Below are positions 21,037 through 32,929 of a stretch of DNA of 64,000 nucleotides, piece by piece. This DNA is from Limnanthes douglasii subsp. nivea (taxonomy: Eukaryota; Streptophyta; Magnoliopsida; Brassicales; Limnanthaceae): contig JAUPFV010000005.1 in the NCBI GenBank assembly GCA_036936605.1, positions 59,912,742-59,976,741 of the forward strand, given 5' to 3'. A program made the position numbers and the translations under genes. The number at the start of each line of letters is the position of its first letter. Position 1 is the first letter of the stretch. The notes beneath the pieces are model-generated. The model was not told where the DNA came from. It did not search any database and saw only the letters and a program-made list of their open reading frames with translations.

Positions 21037-24000
21037 CTATGTTGGAGGATTCGCCATCCCATCGATCAATCTACAATGTTCAAGCTTTCCCGTAGGCAAT
21101 GCATTTGTCATCATGTCAGACCTATTACCATCTGTATGAACTTTATCAACCTCCATTAGTTTAGCATCAAGAATATCTCGAATCCAATGATATCTCACAT
21201 CAATATGTTTCGACTTTGAGTGAAACGACGATTTCTTCACGAGATGAATAACACTCTGATTATCACATAACAGTACATACATGTGTTGCTCATATACAAG
21301 TTCTCTCAAGAACTTCTTCATCCATAGTAGCTCTTTACTCGCTTCTGTTACTGCAATAAATTCAGCTTTTGTCGTTGAAAGAGAAACACACTTTTTTAGT
21401 CTTAATTTCCATGAAACAGCACCACCACAAAAGTTAATCAAATACCCAGAAGTAGACTTGCGAGTATCAACATCTCCAGCCAAGTCTGAATCAGAATAAG
21501 CCAACAACTCAAGTTTATTCATCCCAAAACTGAGCTTCAAATTAGAGGTTCATCGCAGATACCTCATAATCCATTTCATGGCTTCCCAATGCTCTTTACC
21601 TGGATTTGACAAAAATCTGTTCACAACACAAACACTATGAGCTAAGTCAGGACGAGTACATACCATGGCATACATGAGACTTCCAACTACAGATGCATAT
21701 GGAATATTAGCCACATCTCTCTTTTTTTCATTAGTTGAAGAACATTGTTTCTTGCTTAACTTGAAGTGACCGGAAAATGGTGAGCTAACCACTTTAGCTT
21801 TGTCCATTCTAAAATTTTGAAGAATTTTCTCAATTTATTTTTCTTGTGACATGAACAATTTCTTCAAATCTCAGTCTCTAGTAATTCGAATGCCAATAAT
21901 CTGCTTTCCTGGGACTAAATCTTTCATTGCGAAAGACTTACTTAATTGTTTCTTCAAAGAATCAATCCGCGAATTATTCTTCTCAATAATAAGCATATCA
22001 TCCATATAAAGTAAGAGAACAATAAAATCGACATCGGAAAATTTCTTCACAAAGTCTTCTTGTAGTCCTGCTCCCCCATAACTAACATGAACTTCTTATA
22101 CCACTGTCTCGGAGCTTGCTTCAAACCATATAGACTCCTTTTCAGACTGCACACATAATCTTCTTTTCCTTCAACCACAAAACCTTCAGGTTGTTTCATA
22201 AAAATCTCTTCTTCCAAGTCACCATGCAAGAATGCTGTTTTTACACCCATTTGCTTAATTTCCAAGTCTAGACTCGCTACAATGCCTAGAACCACACGAA
22301 TAGATGACATTTTAAAACTGGAGAAAATATTTCATCAATATCAATACCTTTTTTCTGACCAAAAACTTTGACTACCAATCTTGCTTTGTACCGAGGTTGC
22401 AAAGAACTATCATCTTGCTTCAACCTATACACCCAGTTGTTACTCAAGGCTTTTCTCCCTTCGGGTATCTTCACTAAATCAAATGTATGATTCTCATGAA
22501 GTGATTGCATCTCTTCATTCATTGCTTCAATCCATTGATTTTTACACACCACTAATAGCCTCATCATAACACTCAGACTCACCTGCATCGGTTAACAAAA
22601 TATATTGATCAGAAGGATATCTAGTCGAGGGTTGTCTATCTCTAGTAGATCTTCGCGTTGGAACTTCAGGTTGTTCAACATCTTCTTCATTATCTTGTTT
22701 ATCCACGAAATCATTATCATGATCACCAGTATAAAAAAATATGTGAACCTCTTGAAGCATATAAGTCACCATCTGAATTTTATTCAACTTCTGTAGGAGT
22801 ATGTGCAAGCGGAATATGCCCAAATCTACCAAGTCATTCTCAGATATAGGCACTGAATTTTGAATCTTATCAATATCATGAACTATCCGATCTTCCATAA
22901 ACACAGCATTTTTGCTCTTAATAAGCTTCTTATTAATTGGATCATGAAATCTATAGCCGAACTCATCAAGACCATAACCAATGAATATACACTGTATTGT
23001 CTTCGAATTTAGTTTAGATCTCTCATCTTTAGGAATATGCACATAAGCTTTGCACCCAAAGGCACACAAATGATCATAAGAAACATCTTTACATATCCAA
23101 ACTCTATTTGGGATATCTCCATCTAAAGGTACAAAAGGACTAAGATTCAAGGCATGTACCACTGTATTCAAAGCTTCACCCTAAAAGTATTTAGGGAGTT
23201 GTGATTGTGAAATAAGACATCTTACCATTTCAATTAATGTTCGGTTTAGTCTCTCCGCTACGCCATTCAACTGAGGGGTCTTGTGAGGTGTCTTTTGATG
23301 CTGAATACCTTGCTGCTTATAATAATCATCAAAAGGACCAATGTATTCTCCCTCATTATCACTTCTAACACACTTCAATTGTTTCCCAGTCTGTCTCTCA
23401 ACTGAAGCTTGAAACTACTTAAAGACATCTAACACTTGATCTTTTGTTTTCAAAGTGTAAGCCCAAACTTTCTTGGAATGATCATCAACAAAAATAACAA
23501 AGTATAAACAACCACTAAGTGTTCTCGTTTTGAAATGACCATAAACATCAGTATGTACCAAGTCAAGCAAACTTGGTTTTCTTGAAGGATCCGAGCTCTT
23601 GAAAGATACTATATTTTGCTTTCCAGCCCAACAATGTACGCATTTCTTTAAATGAGCTTTGTGTATCCCACGAATGTATTGTTTCTTCCTCAGAATATCT
23701 AATCTTTTTTCGCTAATGTGACTGAGTCTTTTATGCCACAAATCAGCCATTGCTTCATCATGAACAACATTAATTTTCTCAGCAGACACCCTTATAGACA
23801 TGATGTAGAGGGCTGAATATTTTTATCCTTTTGTCACAACCAACGAGCCCTTAGTAAGTTTCCACTGCCCATTCGCAAAAATACTGCAATAGCCTTCATC
23901 ATCTAGCTTCCCTGTAGAGATCAAATTCAATCAAAGATCGGGTATATGTTTAACACCCTTCAAAATCAATCTTGCACCCATGCTTGTTTCTAGATAAACA

Positions 24001-25041
24001 TCACCAATACCAACCACTTTAGACAAGTCATTATATCCATATATGCAGAACCAAAGTCACCAGAGGTGTAAGATGAGAAAAATTCTCTACGAGAAGTGGC
24101 ATGAACTGTAGCACCACTGTCAACTACCCAACCATTTTCATCTGATACAGAATTCACAACAGCATCATCAATAACAACGAAGTAGCTCTCTGAAACTGCA
24201 GCAACATGTTTCTCGTCACCACTTTCATCATATTTTTTCTCCTTGTTCTTTTCTTCTTTATCATTGTTGGATTTCCCAAAATTATTCTTCTTTCTCAACT
24301 TAGGACAAAATTTCTTAGTGTGCCCGATCTCATGACAGTACTAGCACTCCCAATCAGCAAATTTATTAGACTTGTTCCGACTCTTGCTTCTACTTTTACC
24401 TCTAGTTTTCCAACCGCGATTTTCATTTCTACCACGTTTCTCAACGACTAGAGTTTCCGAATGTGAAGAGAAGCCAACTGTTTTTCTTCTCATATCTTCA
24501 TTCAGTACACTACTTTTAGCCAATACCATTGAGATATTACCTTCAGGTGCTGAATTAGAAAGATACATTCTGAAAGCATCCCATGAGTCTGGCAGCGAAC
24601 CAAGCAACCATAACGCCAAAACCTCGTCATCAAATTTGATACCCATAGCAGCCAACGATTAATCAAGCCTTGAAAGGTATTCAAGTGATCTGTAAGAGGT
24701 GATCCATCTTGATACCTCAAATACATCAACTGTTTGAACAAAAGTAACTTACTATTTCATGTCTTTCGAGCATATAACTCCTCAAGTTTACTTCACAAAT
24801 TCTTTGCATCTGTTTCGTCTACAACATGATTCAACACATTATCATCAACCCATTACCGAATAAAGCCACAAACCTGTCGATGAATAATTATCCATTCTGC
24901 TTCAGACTTATCTTTAGGGTTTTCATCACCAAACACTGGTAAATGAAAACCTTTAACATAAAGAAGATCTTCTATCTTCGATTTCCATATATGATAATTC
25001 AAACCATTCATCGTCACCATTCTGCTTGCATTCACCTCCAT
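21037..25041 (-). pseudogene. Copia B gag-pol, frameshifted
   Basis: Reading 25041 to 21037: Gag start MEVNASRM directly after the primer site; UBN2-type Gag; zinc knuckle near 24350 with a stop between its first cysteines; protease GWVVDSGATVHAT (about 24150); GAG-pre-integrase LWHKRLSHIS (about 23740); integrase core HTDVYGHF, CVRSDNEGEY, NGVAERLNRTLIE; RT LYGLKQAPRQWY (about 22120) and an intact YMDD near 21990-22000; RNase H YSDSDLAGDVDTRKSTSGY through KSKHIDVRYHWIRD. It ends about 17 bp from the 3' LTR. Several 1-nt shifts and a few stops break what would be one polyprotein. Confidence 0.93.
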
Positions 25042-25044
25042 TCT

Positions 25045-25056
25045 GCTCTGACACCA
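25045..25056 (-). other. Copia B primer-binding site
   Basis: The minus strand reads TGGTGTCAGAGC four bases inside the 5' LTR, one change from the initiator tRNA-Met complement TGGTATCAGAGC. It fixes the orientation of the element. Confidence 0.85.
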
Positions 25057-25060
25057 CTTT

Positions 25061-25708
25061 CTCAGGAAATAGAAGCACAAATGAAATCTTCCTTCTTGTA
25101 TCAAATATGATAAAGATAATGATCCCAAACAAAATACGAATTCTGAATAAAATAAACGCAAATAACACATACACTTTTTACGTGGAAAACCTTCCGGGTG
25201 TAGGAAGTAAAAACCACGAGACTGATTTCGGAGTCCAGCCATATATTCACTATCAGAAGACGGTTTAAACAATTATTCTCTAGATAAAACTAGAGCATAC
25301 ACCACAAAAAGTATGACAACTTCATACACAACCCCAATACACAAGATAGTGAACCGAAATCAGAAAACTCACTGAAATATCCCCAAAATGCAGTTAGAAG
25401 AAGATGATCGAAAAACACACTTAAAAGACTCCAAATCATAAACCCCTTGGTCAGATTGTAGAGGATAAATAGACGAGCCTTTTCACCAAAATTGAAGCCG
25501 ATCGGACAACCGGAGACAATCCTTTTGAAAGCACAAAGTTTCGCATCGAATCACATTTTTCTCTCAAAACTGCACTATAAAATATGATGCTCATCTCCAA
25601 AAGACACTGTATAAATATATATTTATACATAAACCAAAATTCTCTGTGTTATCCAAATTGGGCTTAGCCCATATGATAAATGGACTCCCACATAGGAAGA
25701 GCCCAACA
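25061..25708 (-). repeat. Copia B 5' LTR
   Basis: A 648-bp copy of the other copia B LTR without the solo-LTR insertion; the plus strand runs TCTCAGGAAATAG to GAGCCCAACA. The minus-strand phrase GTATAAATATATATTTATAC near 25610-25630 may hold the TATA element. Confidence 0.9.
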
Positions 25709-25713
25709 CATGG

Positions 25714-26075
25714 TTCACACTTAGACAAAATAATAATAATTTAGATTTAAACCTTTATTTTATCTTTCGCACTTCTTTTAACCTCTGTTTCACATTTCAG
25801 ATTTATACATGACTCGAAGTTCGCACTTATGCAATTTTAAAAAAAACTTTGTTTTACATTTTGTATTTACTCATGTTTTGCAGTTTGCACTTATGTAATA
25901 TGTTTCCCCAAATTTAACCCTTATTTCAAATTTCTTTAGCCTTTGTTTCAAAAAAATTCACTTACCCATGTTTCACAAATCGCACTTAGGTAAAAAAATT
26001 AAAATTAACAGTTGTTTCCGATTTCACACTTCCTTTAACCATTGTTTTGCATTTTCCTTTATCCACCATCTGACC
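25714..26075. repeat. Degenerate tandem repeat, right part
   Basis: Continues the array seen at 19800-19953. About four units with TTTGTTTCACATTT, TTTACTCATGTTTTGCA, GCACTTATGTAAT and CCAAATTTAACCC blocks, ending at about 26075. Copia B inserted into it. Confidence 0.65.
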
Positions 26076-26584
26076 CTTCGCCGACTTCACAAAAATCCAG
26101 ACGTTCATTTTTTTAAGAGATCTCAGTTCTTTTTTCATGGTCGTGAACAACTTCTCGTTATCATTGTTTTCATAGCATCATAATATGTTTTGGGTTCAAG
26201 AACATCCATATGCATTTCAATTGATAGAGCATAACCAATTAAATCAACAAAACCATACCCTTACGAGTGTTTACTTGGCTTCCGTGCTTTATCCCTCGTT
26301 AGTTGATAACTGTCATGTTCATGTTATTCTCTTATATTAGATCTGTAGGTCATGGAACAACAAATCATCAGACTACTTCTGACTCATATAATGATTGAAT
26401 CATCACAAATTTTACTTTATAAATTAAATTCGTCATCAACACCACATCTCTTCCCAATAGTACTAGGTTGAGTCTTTACCTCTCTTTTCAATGACATATC
26501 ATATTTATTGAAAACCACATCCATTATTATCAAAGCCTTCTGACGTACATGTTCAGGGCATCACAATCCATACCATTTTACTTC
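26076..26584. other. Unassigned stretch before gypsy T1
   Basis: No known family was recognised. The minus strand has an open run of about 45 codons near 26420-26560 (including EHVRQKALIIMDVVFNKYDM), with stops on both sides. It could be a remnant of an unrecognised element or chance. Confidence 0.4.
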
Positions 26585-26765
26585 TTCTAGATAGTCGAGG
26601 TAATTCAGACCATAACACCCAAACACTCTCATTAATGAGGGTGATCGACATTTCATACAAGCAGGCTGCTCAATTATCTCACTACTCCTTACACTAAACA
26701 TTTAATACTTCAAACTTACTAAAACACTTTACTAAACTACCCCCAGCCTAAAATAAACCAAACCA
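26585..26765 (+). repeat. T1 5' LTR with internal deletion
   Basis: Matches the right LTR at both ends (GGTAATTC.GACCATAACAC, then CTCTCATTAATGAGGGTGATC to AATAAACCAAACCA). The middle of about 165 bp, including the TATAAATACCCC core promoter, is missing. Confidence 0.75.
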
Positions 26766-26771
26766 AATTAG

Positions 26772-26790
26772 TGGCCACAGCGGGAGCACG
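26772..26790 (+). other. T1 putative primer-binding region
   Basis: TGGCCACAGCGGGAGC follows the LTR after 6 bp. Element T3 has the related TGGTTACCATAGTAAGAG in the same place (41372). The TGG start fits pairing with a tRNA CCA end; which tRNA is not clear. Confidence 0.5.
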
Positions 26791-26825
26791 AGGGTACCTG
26801 AATTTTACATTCAAAACCATTAAAA

Positions 26826-29111
26826 ATGACCAGTTCGGATGGATCCAAACTAGCAGGGAACTTCACCATCTGTGGTGGAAACGGTTGGGGAAAACAAAGA
26901 ATACACCATTGAAGAGCGAGACAAGCTGAGAGCAGAAATAGAGGCGTTAAGGGCCATAAAATAATAATAAAATAGTATAAAAGAGAAGTCAGGGGCGTCA
27001 GCTATTCATTACACTGACAACCCTAGGGAGAATAATCTATCAATAACGACTCATCTGAGTTCGAAAAAGACTCATGCTAGCTCTAAGAAGACACATCGGT
27101 CTAAGCCCGTTGAAAGTTCAGTTTCTGAGTCCTCCAGTAGCTCTTCGAACGAGGCTGAGCTTGAGGAGTCTTTGTCAAAAAGCAGTGATAAATGGAGGTC
27201 CATGATAAAAATGAAACTAATTAAAAAATATTCAAGAAATAGGGATAGACATGGGAGGCTTAAAAGGCATTTGGGTAAAAGATCATCCCACAGCTACAGG
27301 CATGATGATCAGTTGCTGATAGATCCTTTTGCTTTTCAGACCGAACCATGTATTTTTGCAACACCTAATGAAGACACAGTCTTTAGTCGTAATAAAAATT
27401 GGAGACAGTCACCTCTGTCTGCCAAGATACTGTCCGGAAACCTACCCAAAAGATTTAACAGCTCCAAAATGGAGAAGTATGATGAAATTAAAGATCCGGA
27501 CAACCATCTGGAGTAGTTCAAAACTTCATGATGTATTTTGATGATGATGACAAACTTTTGTGTAGAGCCTTCTCCTAAAATTTTATGGGAAGTGCTCTTA
27601 AGTGGTACAACAACTTACCCCAGGGGTGTATCAGAAATTTTGATACATTTTGGGTTGCCTTCCGAAGGGAATTTGTTGGAAGTAAGGAAGTGAAGGGAAA
27701 TGAAGATACCATTATCCATTGTGCCCAATAAACAAACGAGTCATTAAAGGACTACATAAGTTGGTTCGTGAATACAAAGAACAGATTAGCAGATTGCTTC
27801 AAACATGTGGCAATTGCTTCTCTGAGACAAGGGTTGAACCCTGGGAATCTGGCCGATTTGGTGAACAGGAAGAAGGCCATGACGTGGGGTGGCCTGTTGA
27901 ATCAGGTGAGAAAACAAATTAATGTGGAAGAAAGCAACAAAACCATGGTGTATCGTCAAGTCAGGTCCACCACAACAGCTCAGAACCAGTCCAGATATAA
28001 GGCTAATCAGTCTCAAAGCCAACATTCAAGAAATAAAAGAGGTCATTGGGTTCAACCGGAGTGGTTTGCAGAGTTAAGAGAGAATGTTGCCACAATATAT
28101 GATAAGACCAATGATGAAGTCCATTTCCAAAAACCGGCGACACTGCAGTCTCCCAGAAAAATCTGAAATACTTGTTTTTGCCAATATCATAATGATATAG
28201 GCCATAACACTCAAGAATACATAGAATTGAAACAGGAAGTGCATAATCTTATTGAAATATGCAAGCTGGGAGCTTATGTTAAAAGAAGGAGTGGAAACAG
28301 GCCTAACAATGCCCCTAGGACGGGCCTACAAACAATGTAGGAACATCTGCTCAAAAAGGGGTAATGGTGAAAGATTTGATGTTGATTCCGAGTACCTGGA
28401 TCATGATCCAACTCGGAACAAAGTAGGGGTCATAACAGAGCAAACCAAGACGGTGTCCGGACTAATCAGTTTCTTTGAGTCACTCACCATCTTTGGTGGA
28501 GATACTGTGACAACACCTACTCCTTCGTTAAGAAAGAGGTATGTGTATAGTTTGTCCACTCAGTTGGAAGAGGGAATGTCTTCTCATCAGTGCCAAATCC
28601 ATTTTTCATTCATAGTTTTTGATGAGGATGATTTGAGAAATATTACTGGGCCTCATGAGGATGCGGTGGTGATAGGAGCATCTATTGGAGGGAATGATAT
28701 TCGCCGGATTTTAATAGACACAGATAGTTCGACAAACATCATTTTCTTAAGCTCCTACAAGCAGATGAGGAATTCGACTGTTATTTAACACTTAAACAGA
28801 ACCATTGTGGGCTTCACAAAGAGTTCTGCGTATGTAATTGGGGAATTGGAGGAAGAAGTAGTGCTGGGCAAGAGGCCTTTTAAAAATATGGCGAGGGTGC
28901 TATTTGTTGTGGTGCATTGCCCCACATCTTACAATGCGATTTTTGGGAGGTTTTGGCTTTCCAGAATACATGTTGTGGCCTCAACAGTCCATCAGTGTTT
29001 GAAGTATGCAATTCAATGGCAAATAGGTGTTGTCCGAAGCAGTCAGAAGATAGCCAGGGAGTGTTATGCAACTGCTCTTGCTCCTAGAACTTTGGAAGCA
29101 GTTCAGATTAG
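26826..29111 (+). pseudogene. T1 Gag-protease, broken
   Basis: Starts MTSSDGS; an early frameshift leads into EERDKLRAEIEALRA. The Gag core runs about 27460-27940 (MEKYDEIKDPDNHLE, FDTFWVAFRREFVG, VNTKNRLADCF) and matches the T2 Gag core. A zinc-knuckle-like region follows near 28170-28220. The protease has AVVIGASIGGNDIRRILID and then TDSS where DTGSS is expected, so the catalytic triad is damaged (about 28660-28740). It ends in the frame of the TAG at 29109-29111, which borders pol. Confidence 0.88.
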
Positions 29112-29117
29112 CAATTA
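29109..29117 (+). promoter_or_regulatory. Putative readthrough stop, UAG CAA UUA
   Basis: The codon just upstream of and in frame with the open pol frame is TAG, followed by CAATTA. UAG-CAR-YYA is the established tobacco-mosaic-virus type readthrough context. From here the pol frame is open to 29684. T2 has TAG CAG TTT at the homologous boundary. The upstream gag frame reaches this frame only after a shift by decay. Function is inferred from context and conservation. Confidence 0.6.
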
Positions 29118-32100
29118 CTGGAGCCTTCTGAGGGAGAAGGTGAGACTGATGACCCCAAAGAGGCTCCTAGTGTTATAATACCAATTAAAGAGATTGAAAC
29201 CCAATCCCTTGCAGAGGGTAAAAATATCAAGATTGGTTCCAAAATGGCGCCAGAGTTGAAAAAGAAGTTGTTGTCATTTTTACTAAAGAATCAACATGTT
29301 TTTGCTTGGTGCAATGATGATGTAACCGGAGTGCCCGCAAGCATTATCTCACACAAGTTGTCAATCCAGAGTGATGTTGCATCTGTTGTACAGAAAAGGA
29401 GAGCTTTTTCTAAGGAAAAAGCTGATGTGATAGTCCAAGAGGTTGATCGGCTTACCAAGATGGGACACATAAAGGAATCCCAGTATCCTCTATGGATTTC
29501 CAATCCGGTGTTGGTCAAGAAAAAGAATGGAAAATGGCGTATGTGTATTGATTTCACGGACCTGAACAGAGCTTGCCCAAAAGATCTTTATCCAGTCCCT
29601 TTGATAGATCAGTTGGTAGACTCAACGTCTGGGAACAAGTTGCTGTCTTTCATGGATGCTTTCTTTGGGTACAACCAGATATAGGTGGATCCGAAGGATC
29701 ACGATCATACCACCGTTATCACAGACAAAGGTCTCCATTGCTATAAGGTGATGCCTTTTGGTTAAAGAATGCTGGGGCTACCTTATCAGAGGTTGGTAAA
29801 CAAAACATTTGCTAGTCAGATTGGTAGAAATATGAAGGTATACATAGATGGCATGATGGTTAAAAGCTTAGAGGAGGGTTTGCATATAATTGATCTTCGA
29901 GAAACATTTCTAATTTGATAGTTTTGAATCTGAAACTGAATCAAAAAAATGTATTTTTAGGGTTCGATCTGGAATTTTTTTGGGTTATGTGATAAGTGAG
30001 AAAGGAATACAGCCCAATCTGGATAAGCTTAATTCCCTATTGGAAATGGATCCTCCTCGGAATATTAAAGAATTCCAGAGGCTCACCGGAAGATTGGCTT
30101 ACCTAAATCGTTTTATTTCAAGGTCTTCGGACAAATGTGCTCAGTTTTTCCAAACCTTGAAGAATGCTAAAGATTTTAATTAGTCTCCACAGTGTAGCCA
30201 AGATTTTGTTGAAATAAAGAAACACTTATCCTCACCAAAGACTCTTTTTAAACCTGTTCAAGGAGAAACACTCTATGTATACTTGGCTGTGTCAGAATGC
30301 GCTATAAGTGCAGTATTGGTAAGAAAAGTGGACAACTACCCTCGTCCAGTGTACTACATCAGATAAAGTTTAATAGATACTGAGAAGAGGTACTTAAAGC
30401 TCGAAAAGTTGGCATTAGCCTTAGTGATTGCGACAAGAAAAATGAGGCCATATTTTCAGTCTCACTCCATCATCGTCCGGACATCTTTCCCGTTGAAGAA
30501 TGTTCTTCAAAAGGCAGACATATCAAGCAGAATGACCAAGTGGTCAGTAGAGTTGGGTGATTACGACATTGATTTTACCCCACGAACTCAATCAGTAGCT
30601 GATTTCCTGGTAGAATTCCATTCAGATATGAACTCCAAACAAACTTCAGAAGAGAAAACCAAGAAAGAATGGGTAGTCCGAACTGATGGTGGTTCAAACA
30701 CAATGGGGTGTGGAGCTGAAATTTTCCTAACCTCTCCATATGGTGATAAGATATACCAGGCTATATGTTTTGGGTTCAGGAATTCTAACAATGAGTCCGA
30801 ATATGAAGCAACTATAGCTGGTCTTAAATTAGTTTTCCTATGTGAGGCTAAGAGAGTTCGGTTGATGAGTGACTCTCAGCTTCTTATCCATCATACTCAA
30901 GGTCAGTCTGAGGCCAATAAATATCAACTGATCAAATACTTACTCATCCTGAAAGAGGTGGCAACCAACTTCAAAAGTGTTTGTTATGAGCATATTCCTA
31001 GGTCAGAGAATACACTGGCAAATTCTTTGGCAACCATAGCATATCCTGAATCTTACCCTTGGATTCACATAAAAGAATGCCCATCCATAAAACCAAATCA
31101 AAGCAAGGAATATGAGGAAAGCTTGAACATACAGGTGATTCAACCTAAAGACTGGAGGTTTTCCATTCTTCAATATATTTATGATGGGGTTTTTCCTTAG
31201 GATAAAACTATGGCAAGAAAAATTAAACACAAGGCTCGTGGTTTTTTTATCATAAGGGGAGTTCTCTATAAAAAAAATATTTCAGTAAACCTCTCCTGCA
31301 TTATTTGGGGGTTGAAGAATCTCAAGTCGTTTTATCCGAACTACACAATGGAGAAGGATCAGCACATTGTGGGTACAGGGCACTAGCCCGGATAATGTTG
31401 TTGGATGGGTACTATTGGCCATCCATAATGGCATATACTAAAGAAATGGTAAAGAAGTATGATCCATGTCAAAGGTATGATAATTAAATTCATGTGCCAG
31501 CAGTACCTATGGAGTCTATTTCTGAGCCAGTACCTTTTGCTCGTTGAGGATTGGACTTAGTTGGACCTCTTCCTATGGCATCCGGGGGGTGCAGAAATAT
31601 TATAGTTGCTATTGATTACTTCTCAAAATGGATAGAGGCAGCTCTTTTGGAAGGAACCACTTCGAAGGTTGTCCTTAAATTTATCTTATCCAATATATGT
31701 TGCAGATTTAGGATCCATCAAAAGATTACTACAGACAATGGGCCACAGTTTGATAACAAGGATATGGAGAATTTTTGTGCTTCTAGGGGAATTCAGCATT
31801 GTTTTTCTTCTCATTTCCATCCCCAAGCAAACAGCCAGGTTGAAGTTGCCAACATGACCATTTTGTCCGGATTAAAAAAAATCTAGAGGGAACTGCATGG
31901 AAGTGGCCAAGCTATTTGCAAGAAGTGTTGTGGGCGTACCGAAATACTTCCCGACTACTACACAAGAGTCTTCTTTTGCTTTGGTGTATGGGATGGATGC
32001 AATTACTGCCATAAAAGCTACCCTACCATCATACAAGGTTCACAACTATTCCGAACAAGCTAATGAGATAGCAATTAGGAATCAGTTGGACTTGATAGAA

Positions 32101-32385
32101 GAAAGAAGGGTTAAAGCTCATTTAAGAACAACTTATTACCAAGGTTTGATGAGGGGCATATTTGCTTCCAAGGTTAAGAGAATAGATTTTCAACCAGAAG
32201 ATAAGGTGTTAATAAAAGTTTTCTTACACACCAAGGAGAAGCAGTTTGGTAAGTTGGCTCCGAACTAGGAAGGCCCCTATGAGGTCTGTGAAAAGCTCAA
32301 ACCTGGGATATATAGACTTCAGGAAAAAGCGGGGAAAGTTTTGAAGAACCCATGGAATATTGAGCATCTCAGATTATATTTTTAG
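29112..32385 (+). pseudogene. T1 Pol: RT, RNase H, aRNH, integrase (broken)
   Basis: RT from about 29380 (VDRLTKMGHI, MCIDFTDLNRACPKD, LSFMDAFFGYNQI). The active site reads YIDG near 29840 where T2 has YIDD. RNase H with KYLKLEKLALA, RKMRPYF (about 30390-30450). aRNH from about 30670 (RTDGGSNTMG, SNNESEYEATIAGL, DSQLLIHH). Integrase zinc region LHNGEGSAHCG (31345-31375), catalytic blocks LDLVGPLPMASGG, TTDNGPQFDNKDM and QANSQVEVAN (31551-31850), and the C-terminal PWNIEHLRLY to the stop at 32385. Several stops and shifts split it. Same architecture as T2, about half as well preserved. Confidence 0.92.
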
Positions 32386-32762
32386 AGTAAAATCTTTTGT
32401 GTAAATATTTACTTGTTAAATATCAATGTAAATATTAGGGGGCATACTCTTTCCTACCCTGGTGGCGCAGGGAGGTTTTAATGAGGTGTCCGGTCTTTTA
32501 TTGAATAATATATGATGCCTTCTTATAATATTTGGAGTGGTTGTACTACAATTCAATTCAAGTATAAATCACATGTTCAACACTTTGGGTCTTTAATAGA
32601 CCGGATAAACTTGGTGAAATGATGACCAATAAGTATATGTCATCGGAGATATTAAACACTCTTAGTTTAATACTTATGAAATGCTAGGGGATACTTAAAC
32701 ATTAGCCATGAAAATTTTAAAGAAAATAAAGTATTAAACAAAGGAAAGTCTGATAAATTAAA
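32386..32762. other. T1 spacer between pol and antisense gene
   Basis: Non-coding stretch between the convergent pol and antisense gene. It contains AATATTAGGGGGCATACTC near 32434-32453. No gene seen. Confidence 0.6.
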
Positions 32763-32910
32763 CCTATTCGGACTTGAACCAAACAGGAGAACAAAACATG
32801 CCTTGGCCATCCAAGGACTTTAGGTTTTCCAAAGGACCTATTCGGACTTTAACCGAATAGTAATACAAAATATGCCTTGGCCATCCAAGGACTTTAACTG
32901 TTTGAAAAGA
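32763..32910. repeat. 74-bp tandem repeat, two copies
   Basis: Units start CCTATTCGGACTT at 32763 and 32837. Both contain ATGCCTTGGCCATCC followed by AAGGACTTTA. Located in the T1 spacer just beyond the end of the antisense gene. Confidence 0.85.
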
Positions 32911-32929
32911 CAAAAAACAATATGAGACC

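Larger units (their letters stand above)
19959..25708 (-). mobile_element. Copia element B, full length, minus strand
   Basis: The element is flanked by a perfect 5-bp target duplication CATGG (19954-19958 and 25709-25713). LTRs of about 649 bp (19959-21020 after removing a nested solo LTR) and 648 bp (25061-25708) flank a primer site and a complete but frameshifted gag-pol on the minus strand. It split a tandem repeat array. Its RNase H end and gag resemble the Tnt1/Tork type of copia by eye. The LTR pair differs at scattered sites, so the element is of moderate age. Confidence 0.92.
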
